Assembly: GCA_933228675.1 (NCBI GenBank)
Contig: OW121741.1
Span: 135,707,085-135,771,084 of the forward strand
Length of the DNA: 64,000 bases
DNA from: Stomorhina lunata
Lineage: Eukaryota; Arthropoda; Insecta; Diptera; Rhiniidae
Direction of reading: 5' to 3'
How positions within the stretch are numbered: position 1 is the stretch's first letter; each line of letters opens with the position of its first letter. The position numbers and the translations under genes were made by a program. The notes under the pieces were generated by a model. That model was not told where the DNA came from and ran no database searches. It saw only the letters and a program-made list of their open reading frames with translations. This document shows, piece by piece, positions 1 to 8,617 of this stretch.

Positions 1-355
1 GAGTGTCAAGTGTCACTTAAAAATTTATCAACGTGGCACAATTAAGATTCCCGTGTGGAGTTAATTTGCTTACCTTAAACTGGCCACGCGTATTGAGTTA
101 CACCAAAACATTCGCCGCTGTGGGAAACAATAAATAATTTTAAGAAAATCAACTTACATTTAAAATTCTTAAAAAACATTCCCACAGTGAAAAAAGTATA
201 TAAGCTGAGTTAATTTTAAGAACTAGATTAATCTGAATTCTAAAGCAATTGACAGAGCACGCGTTGCTACATTGCTTTTAATGAAGGATTACATTTTTTA
301 TAAAAATCAAGATAAATTTTGATTTTTTATTTTCATTTAAATTTTTGGGTTTATA
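1..355 (+). repeat. 5' LTR of element A (left edge cut by the window)
   Basis: This segment matches 14473-14827 base for base except at 283 (G versus A) and 289 (T versus C). By comparison with the right copy, the first 85 bp lie outside the window. The exact right boundary is uncertain by one or two bases because both copies share TTTATA. Confidence 0.9.
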
Positions 356-372
356 TGGCGATCCTGCCAAAT
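356..372 (+). promoter_or_regulatory. Candidate primer-binding site of element A
   Basis: The sequence TGGCGATCCTGCC starts directly after the 5' LTR and carries the TGG expected opposite a tRNA CCA end. 412-group elements use tRNA-Arg with a site that also begins TGGCGA, but I cannot confirm the tRNA here. Confidence 0.5.
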
Positions 373-520
373 TCTTTATAAGGACAATATAGCAAATTTT
401 GCTTATCCTTATTTAGAAAAAAAAAAAAAAGGACAATAGGATCCAATCGATAGAGCTTAAGCTTAATTGGATCTCTATTTTTTTTTTTTTTTTAAATCTT
501 CCTCCAAATCAAAAACCCAT
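373..520. other. Leader of element A with homopolymer tracts
   Basis: This short non-coding leader contains an A run near 418-431 and a T run near 478-493, on either side of a segment rich in restriction-site-like hexamers. No domain is visible. The tracts may mark internal deletion joints. Confidence 0.5.
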
Positions 521-907
521 ATGGAAGAAAGCCTGGAGGAAATTCTTAAAAATGTCGAAGAGGCAGAAGCCAGATGGAAGGCACTTTTAGAAGAAGGTGC
601 AGACCAAACAGAAAAACCAGCCATCCTTTCCGTAGGACCAAGGCCAAGAATAATTAAAAGAAGGCCAGTAAACGAAGAGCCAAGTTATCCCATTTTTCTA
701 ATACCAAACATAATAAAAACCAGAGGTGGAAGAAAAAACATCCTGAAGGTGCAACTCCGTGCACTAAAGTATCACGAAACATACGCCACAGGGGAAGAAC
801 TGGCAAAGGTTTGCCAGCAAATCAAAAACGTAAAAGAAGAAATTAAAGAGATCGATAAAAACAAGAAGAAACAAAATAAACAAAAAAGAAATAATTCAGT
901 TAAATAA
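521..907 (+). CDS. Small charged ORF of element A, function unknown (possible gag remnant)
   Basis: The ATG at 521 opens a frame of 128 residues. The frame also runs upstream through a poly-T stretch, but only from a TTG and through a run of Phe, so 521 is the better start. The N-terminal third is acidic (MEESLEEILKNVEEAEA), and the C-terminal third is rich in Lys, Asn and Gln and looks coiled-coil-prone. I recognise no zinc knuckle or capsid motif. It occupies the position of gag and ends directly in an A-tract that joins it to the end of reverse transcriptase. It may be the retained N-terminal part of gag or a leader ORF. The frame is intact in a young copy, so it may be expressed. Confidence 0.45.
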   Translation: MEESLEEILKNVEEAEARWKALLEEGADQTEKPAILSVGPRPRIIKRRPVNEEPSYPIFLIPNIIKTRGGRKNILKVQLRALKYHETYATGEELAKVCQQIKNVKEEIKEIDKNKKKQNKQKRNNSVK

Positions 908-925
908 AAAAAAAAAAAAAAAAAA

Positions 926-1510
926 TTCGAATGGACAAAAGATTGTGATTTTGCATTTAAATATTTGAAAAAAGCATTAATGAGCCCCACTTTACTACAA
1001 TATCCCGATTTTACAAAAGAATTTTGCATAACAACAGACGCAAGTAAATTCGCTTGTGGAGCAGTATTAACCCAAGAATATGAAGGTAAACATTTACCCA
1101 TTGCATACGCCTCAAAAACATTTACTAAAGGCGAAAGCAACAAATCAACAATCGAACAAGAATTGACTGCTATACATTGGGCAATAACATATTTCAGACC
1201 ATACATATATGGTAAACATTTCCTTGTCCGTACTGACCACAGACCACTATCTTATCTATTTTCAATGAAAAATCCAAGCTCAAAATTAACAAGAATGAGA
1301 CTGGTCTTGAAGAATACAATTTTACAGTTGAATACCTTAGGGGAAAAGAAAACTATGTTGCTGATGCACTTTCAAGAATAAGCATAAATGACCTAAAAGA
1401 CATGAATACTAAAATTTGTTCTATACTAAGAGTCACGACTAGATCGATGACCGATGATAAAGAAAAAAGAAATAATAGTATAAACAATCAGCATAATAAT
1501 AATAAAAAAA
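926..1510 (+). pseudogene. Broken pol fragment of element A: end of reverse transcriptase plus RNase H
   Basis: Translation starts abruptly after the poly-A tract with FEWTKD, the connection region that follows reverse transcriptase in Gypsy pol. It continues into RNase H with TTDAS, the YASK motif, IEQELTA (catalytic Glu) and RTDHRPL (catalytic Asp). Near 1303-1310 the frame shifts, and the rest of the domain, including the final VADALSR-type motif, is read in another frame up to the A-rich run near 1503-1511. Protease and the reverse transcriptase catalytic core are missing entirely. The fragment cannot give a complete polymerase. Confidence 0.85.
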
Positions 1511-1511
1511 A

Positions 1512-2201
1512 ATAATGAGCCCAGTATATATGTACCATTAAACAACACTGACGTCAGAAAATATTATAAGCTTAAGATTTCCCCCGCAAGATGCTACATC
1601 AAACGAGGAAAATGTATAGTAACATATATACAAGTTAATGATTTGTTTACTAAAGGGAACTTTGACTTAGGACAATTTCTCCCTAGGCTCGAGTATGTGG
1701 CCTGTAAACATAATATAAATAAATTACAAGTGGCACCTAGTGAGAAAATTTTCGAATTTATCTCAGTTAATGAATTTAAAAATATGGGCAATAAAATATT
1801 AAAAAATATTAAAGTAGCGCTACTAAATGAGGTGACCCAAATTGATAGTAAGAATGCCAAGGCAATTCTCGAAATAATGCTGAAATATCACGATGATCCC
1901 ATAGAAGGAGGACATTGCGGAATTTATAGAACAATAGAAAAAATTAAAAGATATTATTATTGGAAAAATATGTCTAAAGATGTCTCAAATTACGTAAAAT
2001 CATGTCATAAATGCCAAATATCAAAAACAACAAAGCATTTAAAAAGTCCAATGACAATTACAGAAACACCAGATAAACCATTTAACACGGTGTATGTAGA
2101 TACAATAGGTCCATTTCCAAAATCATTTTACGGAAATGAATATGCTATCACACTAATATGTGATTTAACTAAGTATTTAGTAACTATACCAATACAAGAC
2201 A
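1512..2201 (+). pseudogene. N-terminal half of element A integrase, cut by element B
   Basis: The frame is open from about 1512 (entered after an A-run frameshift; no ATG begins it). It carries the zinc-binding His-His-Cys-Cys domain: GGHCGIYRT, then KSCHKCQ about 30 residues later. The start of the catalytic core follows, with VDTIGPFPKS holding the first catalytic Asp and the Gypsy-typical LICDLTKYLV. The frame is then interrupted at the GACA target duplication by the LTR of element B. The other half begins at 13376 in the same frame, so the insertion itself did not damage the flanking codons. Confidence 0.9.
2198..2201 (+). repeat. Target-site duplication of element B (left copy, GACA)
   Basis: GACA precedes the left LTR and recurs directly after the right LTR at 13376-13379. 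Removing one copy together with the element restores a continuous integrase frame in the host element. Confidence 0.93.
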
Positions 2202-2770
2202 TGTTACGTGACCTCGAACTTGCTAGAGGGAACGCCGGCTAGCTTTGGCTCTCAGTGGGGGTCTGCATTCTCCCCTTTCACCTCTAACATAATGGGCGTA
2301 ACAATTATATTTTTATTTTTCCTTTTTTTTTCACAAACAAACAAATATATTGCACAATAAAACATCACAGATGGATGGAAGGTAGGTATTGACCTTCAGC
2401 CGCCCTTTCCCGACCATGATCACAATATTCCTATAGTTTCCATGTGATCCCATAACACCGCCTATCACACCACTCACCTCATTTTTAACCCCTAATTAAA
2501 TCTTATTAGTAACTCATTGTTATTTTCATTATATCAAATTAAACATGTTTTATTAAATAATAATTAAAATCTAAATAATATAAAGGTTGAATAAAATAGT
2601 TTAAAAATAAAATTGATTTAAAATCGTAGAAAATTCTCAACAAAAATCTTAATCTAAATACAATTGACAAAATAAATCCTAAACATAAACTAATACAACT
2701 GCCAATAACAGACAAAAAAAATGTTCAATATATATGATTTCTTAATAAATTTTTGGACTCTAACAGGTTC

Positions 2771-2778
2771 TATATAAG
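2771..2778 (+). promoter_or_regulatory. TATA-like box for plus-strand (antisense) transcription in the B LTR
   Basis: TATATAAG is followed by GGG and reads on the strand opposite to gag-pol. It recurs at 11509-11516 in the other LTR. It lies upstream of the plus-strand splice-like signals, so it could start an antisense RNA from the 3' LTR. No initiator was identified, and AT-rich DNA gives such boxes by chance. Confidence 0.3.
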
Positions 2779-4079
2779 GGGATTTTTTTTTTAGAGGAAA
2801 TTTCCTTTACTTCCTGTCCTTTGTTTAAGGAGCTCCCTAAAACCTAACAAGAATCACTGACTATTTTTCCTTATATGACAAATTGCTATAGGCCAAAAAT
2901 GTGCTATTTCTTTTATCCAACTAATTGGGATTCTGAAGACTAATTTCTTTTTTTCTTAAAGTTTATGTTTTGGATTTTCACAAAAGTAACATCTAACAAT
3001 AAGGACTAATCTAATACAAAATCACTAATTTTCTTAATTCTAATAATAGTATGTAGTATCAAATTTAATTTTATGTTGGCTTTGCTTTTTTTTAAATTCT
3101 TTAATTCAATTTCTAATATTCTTTTTTTTTTATTATCTCAATACTTTTTTTTTTCATTTTTTTTATATTTTTTTATTTATAGACACTTATCTTGAATACC
3201 TGGCATCTTGGCTTAATAGGTTTTGGGCTGTAGTGACTTCTTGGATACTTAGTTCTTTGGACTTCAGGTCATCGGTCCCAGGTCCGGATGAACGCTACTG
3301 TTGACTTTGTTCCCACAAGAATGTATTTCCCACAGTTCTTCACCGAAACCACCAGGATAATAATTTTTCTTTTTTTTTTGAAGATGGAAGGTTCTCAACT
3401 TTTAGAGAATAGACTTCCTTAATTTATTTTCAAATAAAGATTAATTTTGTTAATATCCAAAAAAAATATTTCTTTCTTTTGTTTTGTCGGAAGTTTAATT
3501 TAACCAACACAGCTCGATTTTATTTCTTTTCTTTTACTTTATTTAATTTGGTTAATTTTACTGATGTAGTGTTCTTTTATTTTTTTTTTGTAAATTTAAA
3601 TTTAATTTTTGTTTCTTTCCGATTTTATTATTTTTGAGACGAAGTCTAAAATGGTTCTTCTTAGTTCTGTGTCTAAACCTTGAATGCCTTCCTCAGAACT
3701 CTCTATTCATCCACGAAGTCCAATAAATTTATTTTTCTTTCCAAGACATATCTTACTCTCTTAGCTCTTAAACAAAATTAACGCGCCTTTCCAATTAAAA
3801 ATATGTCTTCTGAGTCCAAAGTCCATTGTCACTATGTTTTACTTTGTTTAGCTCAGATTATTCATCCCTTTCTAAATTTTACAAATATATTTAAAATTCC
3901 CGCCTTAAAATACTAACATAAAAATTTTCTACAAAATAAATTCATTGATGACCCCACTGTTTCATTTCTCACAGTACCATCACTATAGTATTATACTATA
4001 AGGTCTGGCAACATCACATCAGAACATATACAAACGCACATGACAGACATGTTTCATTAATAAAAGAAAAGTAAAAAAG

Positions 4080-4145
4080 GTAAGTAAAGAAATTCAAATT
4101 GTTTTAATATTTTAATTTTTAACTTATTTTTCTTTTTATTTTCAG
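4080..4145 (+). other. Candidate 66-bp intron on the antisense strand of the B LTR
   Basis: The segment begins AAG|GTAAGT and ends with a pyrimidine-rich TTTTTATTTTCAG acceptor, both near the fly consensus, and its 66-bp length is typical of short fly introns. The identical structure occurs at 12817-12882. It opposes the gag-pol direction. The exon that follows is 64 nt long (4146-4209). Confidence 0.5.
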
Positions 4146-4209
4146 GTACAAGACGTAGAACAACACAAATGACAAACGGAAGTGTAAGGAAAAAACTGGC
4201 AAATGTGGG

Positions 4210-4270
4210 GTAAGTAAATTTGCTTATTTTTTTCTGACCAAAAAATATTTATCTTCTTTTTCATTGATAG
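4210..4270 (+). other. Candidate 61-bp intron on the antisense strand of the B LTR
   Basis: The donor is GGG|GTAAGT and the acceptor is the pyrimidine-rich TTTTTCATTGATAG. The copy in the other LTR is at 12947-13007. Two adjacent consensus short introns separated by a 64-nt exon are hard to explain by chance. The spliced product has only short frames, so it may be non-coding. Confidence 0.5.
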
Positions 4271-4638
4271 TGCCGTTTGCTTGGGATGACTGGCCATCCG
4301 GCCAAGCACTATAAGGTGATCCGACCGAGGACAGGTGGATCATCCAACGAGCCGGCACTGGAATGGAGTGGACCTACTTCGGCTCGGTCCATGAAACTAG
4401 CTCCATTCCTACGATAAAGATATGGAATTGGCCGGCCTGGCAAATTTTTAGATAGGTTGCCCGCCAATTCCTTAAATTTATACCATAAATGTTGCCGGCA
4501 GGCAAATTTTAGGTAGGAAGCCCGCACATTTATGGTTTTTTTTTGAATATAAAAATCGTTTCCCCTAAGGCCCCTCCACGAAAAATTTTTTTCGTTCGGG
4601 GTCGAATTTCGGCTAAGTCCGAAAAGGGGTCCGCAACA

Positions 4639-5209
4639 AAACACCATAGTTATCGAGACTACGATGGTAAGGACGGTGTGCGGAGACCAAAGATTCGGTC
4701 CAACGTGGGGAACTCCCACACCCTGAGATGGTCTTATTTTTACCTACTGAGCTAGCCGAGCAGTTATTCCATAGGATGAAATTTTGGAGCAGTTTAGATA
4801 AGTATAATTTTTTTTATTATTTTATAATATTTTTACTTTGTGGTTTCTTTTCAGGTTTTAGAGTCTTGGCGAAAATTGGATCTTGTTTGGGTTATAAAGT
4901 TTACAAATTGCTCGAGTTCTTACAGCTAAAGGTGAGTACAAATATTATTAGATGTGTATAATTACAAAACAAAACAAAAAAAACGTCAGTGTATAAATTG
5001 GAATCACAGTGTATAAATTAATGTGTATAAATAATAAAAATAATCATAAGTGTATAATCGAATATAATAATATCATTTTAAATCTAGATTCAGGTCCATA
5101 GTAAATATTGGGACAAAACAACACACAAAACTAAAAGTAAAGAGTTGCTTAATCCTAATATTGCACTATTTGAGACTGTATCACAGATTTTAAGTCTTAT
5201 TATTGCACT
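4639..5209. other. Non-coding segment between pol and 3' LTR of element B
   Basis: No env frame is present on the minus strand. On the plus strand there is a further splice-like set: donor ATG|GTAAGG at 4667, acceptor TTTCTTTTCAG ending at 4854, a 77-nt exon-like stretch, and donor AAAG|GTGAGT at 4932. In the sense direction no clear purine-rich tract directly adjoins the LTR at 4638. The only G-rich run is about 75 bp away. Confidence 0.55.
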
Positions 5210-8200
5210 TTAAACTTTGATATCCTTCACATGATATACACCTATGGGCTTTCCATTTAGTGATTCCAGTTCATACATGTTATTCCCAACTGGTTTAAGA
5301 ATTCGACATTTTATAAACTTTTTACAAAATTTCGCGTTAATATTTTTTCCAAAATCGCTCAAAATCGTGTTTCTTCTATAAACTTCCTGTCCGGGAATAA
5401 ATTTAACAACTCTAGCTCGCTTATTGTACCTAGCAGCGCTTTTCTCATAAGCATCGTTCATATTTTGTTTAATTTTTTCACGAACAAGTTCAAGTTTATC
5501 ATTACTTTTAAAAGTGTTTATTTCATGATCAGACAATGAGTTTAATTTCCGGGCTAGTTTGTAATCGCTTCCACTGGAGAACATGTGGAAACCGAATAAT
5601 GCAAAGAATGGAGTAACTCCGGTTGCTGAATGTACTGATGTTCTCAGTGCACATTCGATTTCGGTTAAATATAGATCCCAATCTCGATGGTCCTGATCTA
5701 AATATGCTCTAATAGCTGCTAAAACAGATTGATTTACCCTTTCAGAAGCATTTGATTGTGGGGAATGAACAGCCGTTTTTAAATGATTGATTTTATACGT
5801 CTCGATCATGTTTTGAAAACCTTTTGCTATAAACTGAGAACCGTTGTCACTGTGAATGACTTCTGGTACTCCGAATTTATGAAATATTTCTTGTACCAGA
5901 AATTGTACAACATTATTGGTAGTTGCATCTTTCATCGCTTTTAGGAAAGTAAATTTGGTGAAATGATCTACAACGATAAAGATATAACAGTTACCATGTT
6001 TCGATCTTGGGTATTTACCTAGGAAATCTATATATAATTTTTGAAATGGACGTTCTGTTACTACTTGTTCTCCTATGGTAGGCATTAAATTTCGATTTGA
6101 GGGCTTTGTTTCTTTACATATTTGACAATTTATAACGTAATTTCGAACTTGCAAAGCCATTTTTGGCCAGTAAAAGAAACGTTTAACCCTTTCTAATGTT
6201 TTTGTTATGCCACCATGAGCCGCAGTATTAACTGAATGAGCTTTATCGATTATAGTTGAGGTAATATTCGTTGGAATCCACAGCTTCCAACAGAATTCTT
6301 CCCCTAGTTGTTCTTCGAACGATGTTCTTTTAAAGACTAAACCGTCGATTACTTTTAAATCCGGCAATTTTTCTGAATTCTCGTTTATGTTCTTAATAAT
6401 GTCAAGATACTCATCGCTTTCAAATTCTATCGTTTCAAAATCAAATAAATCTTCTTTGCTCAGTTCATTTACTTCCACTTTCGATTGGGCCCTGGAAAGC
6501 ATATCAGCAACGACGTTATCAGATCCTTTTCGATGCTCAATTTCAAAATCATAAGCCTGTAACTGCAAAGACCATCGCGCCAATCTTCCACTTAGATCTT
6601 TTAGCGTCATAAGCCATTTTAAACTTGCGTGATCAGTTACGACAGTAAATGGCATCATTTCCACGTAAGGCCTAAACTTTTTAACCGTCACACTATAGTT
6701 TTTCTGACAGGAATTTAGTTTTTGGGAGTAAAAAGCTATTGGATGTTCTTCTTTTTCATTATTAAGTTGATAGAGAACTGCTCCTATTCCATATTCTGAA
6801 GCATCGCATTGTATATAAAACCGTTTACTAAAATCGGCATGTTTCAAAACGGGTGCCGTAGTCAGGGCTTTCTTTAGTAATTCAAATGCTTTCATGGCTT
6901 CTGAAGTCATCGTAAACTTTTTACATTTTTTTAATGTGTCAGTTAGGGGAGCTGAGATGGTAGCAAAATTTTTAATAAAACGCCGGTACCATCCAGCTGT
7001 TCCCAAAAAGCTCCGAACTTCTCTAGTCGTTTTCGGTATTTTTATGTTTTTAATAGCTAGTACTTTTTCTGGATCAGTTCTAAGGGATCCTCCGCCAATG
7101 ATAAAACCTAAATATTTAATTTCTTGAAAGCAAAATTTCGATTTTTTTATACCAATAGTAAGATTTGCTTTCTTGAGACATTTAGCAACCTCTTGCAATA
7201 ATTCTAAATGTTTTTCAAACGTACTAGAGATTACTAACAAATCATCCAAATAAATAAAAACATTTTCTCTTAGCGATTGTGGAATAACCTTGTCCATTAA
7301 TCGGCAAAGTCTTTGAGCCGCATTGCAAAGACCAAATGGCATTACCCTAAATTGGTAAAGGGGTCGGCCAGCAACAGTGAATGCTGTATAAGGCTTGCTC
7401 TCATCATCCAACTCGATCTGCCAAAACGCATATTTTAAGTCCACACTACTAATAAAGTACGTCTCATCGATTCTACTCAAAATTCCATCTATGTTTTGTA
7501 AAGGATAGGCATCTTTTACTGTTAGTGCGTTAAGCTTTCTTGCGTCTAGACAAAATCTATTTTTTTCTGGCTTACGGACAATTGTGGTTCTATTACACCA
7601 TGGACTTTGACTTTCCTCGATTACTTTTAAATTTAACATATTATCTATCTCTTTGTAGGTGATTTCTTGCACAGCTGGAGAAATGGGGTAATGCCTGTCC
7701 TTAAAAGGAACTGCACCTTCTACCAAATCAATTTTGTGTTTTTCCAGAGTCGTGTACCCTAAACCGTGTTCTTCAAATGTATAAAATTCCTTCACGACAT
7801 TATCTAAGTGAAGTTGCTGTTCTTCTGACAGTTCATGAGGTTTCAATCTATACTCATTATCTTTTTCTAACATTTCGTTTTGTATTTTCCCTATATCTAA
7901 TTCGTCCAAATTTATATTTTCAGGAATTAATCCAAATTCTCGCCAAAAATCGATGCCTAAGTAAAGAACTTGTTCTAAGTCTGGACAAAGATACAAAATC
8001 ATACTATGTTTTTGATCTTTGTACTCAATAGATAACTTTACTTTTCCAAGTATTCGATGCTGCTGACCACTGGCTGTTTTCACATTGGTCAACATTGGTA
8101 CAATACTCAGATCTAATTTCTGAACCAGTTCCCTACATCCGGTTCCTAAGATGCTCACAGATGCACCAGTATCAAGTAATCCTATCATCGGAATCCCCTC

Positions 8201-8617
8201 TACTTGAACATCGGCAAATAATCTTGGATCTTTTACTTCCTTGTTCGCTTGATTGATGGATTCTACCAGCATTTTTCTCATTTTACGTTTATTAGCAAAT
8301 TTTTGACGAATTTTTGCAATACGTTTTGAAACAGGTTTTGCGATGGACTCGGCTTCAAAAATTTGCTTCCTAACTTTCTCGTAATTATCCTTCCTAACAT
8401 CTAATGGCAAATAGTGTCTCATTCCAGGTGAGTAACTTTTATTATTTATTAAATTAAATGTAGACTTTAGATTTCTAAATTGATTGTTTAAGCCTAATGG
8501 TGTTTTTGTCGCACAGGGTTTTGGATCTGGCGAGACTCCCCAGCAACTTTCTCGCCCCTCTGCACGTTTCCCTGACATATTGGACATTTTGGGGTAATGG
8601 TGTTTGGTTTTCCACAC
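5210..8617 (-). CDS. pol: Pol polyprotein of element B (protease, reverse transcriptase, RNase H, integrase)
   Basis: The frame is open for 1135 codons from 8617 and has no ATG at its head; it is entered by -1 frameshifting from gag. Protease shows LLDTGAS (Asp149). Reverse transcriptase shows the VDLKYAFWQI block (Asp393) and FIYLDDLLV (Asp458, Asp459). RNase H shows IQCDASEYG (Asp605), VTDHASLKW (Asp662) and VVADMLSR (Asp705). Integrase has a His794-His801-Cys831-Cys834 zinc site and catalytic Asp864, Asp924 and Glu959, then a basic C-terminal domain. The RNase H is shortened between residues 644 and 645: the stretch that normally carries the catalytic Glu is missing in frame. The frame has no stops, so the deletion is the main visible defect. 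Confidence 0.95.
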   Translation of the reverse strand: MWKTKHHYPKMSNMSGKRAEGRESCWGVSPDPKPCATKTPLGLNNQFRNLKSTFNLINNKSYSPGMRHYLPLDVRKDNYEKVRKQIFEAESIAKPVSKRIAKIRQKFANKRKMRKMLVESINQANKEVKDPRLFADVQVEGIPMIGLLDTGASVSILGTGCRELVQKLDLSIVPMLTNVKTASGQQHRILGKVKLSIEYKDQKHSMILYLCPDLEQVLYLGIDFWREFGLIPENINLDELDIGKIQNEMLEKDNEYRLKPHELSEEQQLHLDNVVKEFYTFEEHGLGYTTLEKHKIDLVEGAVPFKDRHYPISPAVQEITYKEIDNMLNLKVIEESQSPWCNRTTIVRKPEKNRFCLDARKLNALTVKDAYPLQNIDGILSRIDETYFISSVDLKYAFWQIELDDESKPYTAFTVAGRPLYQFRVMPFGLCNAAQRLCRLMDKVIPQSLRENVFIYLDDLLVISSTFEKHLELLQEVAKCLKKANLTIGIKKSKFCFQEIKYLGFIIGGGSLRTDPEKVLAIKNIKIPKTTREVRSFLGTAGWYRRFIKNFATISAPLTDTLKKCKKFTMTSEAMKAFELLKKALTTAPVLKHADFSKRFYIQCDASEYGIGAVLYQLNNEKEEHPIAFYSQKLNSCQKNYSVTVKKFRPYVEMMPFTVVTDHASLKWLMTLKDLSGRLARWSLQLQAYDFEIEHRKGSDNVVADMLSRAQSKVEVNELSKEDLFDFETIEFESDEYLDIIKNINENSEKLPDLKVIDGLVFKRTSFEEQLGEEFCWKLWIPTNITSTIIDKAHSVNTAAHGGITKTLERVKRFFYWPKMALQVRNYVINCQICKETKPSNRNLMPTIGEQVVTERPFQKLYIDFLGKYPRSKHGNCYIFIVVDHFTKFTFLKAMKDATTNNVVQFLVQEIFHKFGVPEVIHSDNGSQFIAKGFQNMIETYKINHLKTAVHSPQSNASERVNQSVLAAIRAYLDQDHRDWDLYLTEIECALRTSVHSATGVTPFFALFGFHMFSSGSDYKLARKLNSLSDHEINTFKSNDKLELVREKIKQNMNDAYEKSAARYNKRARVVKFIPGQEVYRRNTILSDFGKNINAKFCKKFIKCRILKPVGNNMYELESLNGKPIGVYHVKDIKV

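Larger units (their letters stand above)
2202..4638 (-). repeat. 3' LTR of element B (2437 bp)
   Basis: The segment repeats at 10940-13375 with only a handful of differences, for example T/G near 4088 versus 12829, C/A near 4287 versus 13026, and homopolymer lengths. In the element's own direction a TATAAAT lies at about 4477-4483, close to the LTR start, which would make U3 short and the transcribed leader very long. On the opposite strand there is a TATATAAG at 2771-2778 and two short intron-like segments. The LTR is many times longer than those of most Gypsy elements. Confidence 0.93.

Noticed and set aside
772..1206. 144-codon minus-strand ORF
   Set aside because: It is a shadow opposite the small ORF and RNase H fragment of element A.
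4309..4719. 136-codon minus-strand ORF across the end of the B LTR, with a partner at 13046-13264
   Set aside because: It lies in the LTR, runs past its boundary, and shows no domain; it is probably fortuitous although GC-richer than its surroundings.
7777..8031. Plus-strand ORFs inside the pol of element B (also 6894-7127)
   Set aside because: They are complementary-strand shadows of pol without motifs.
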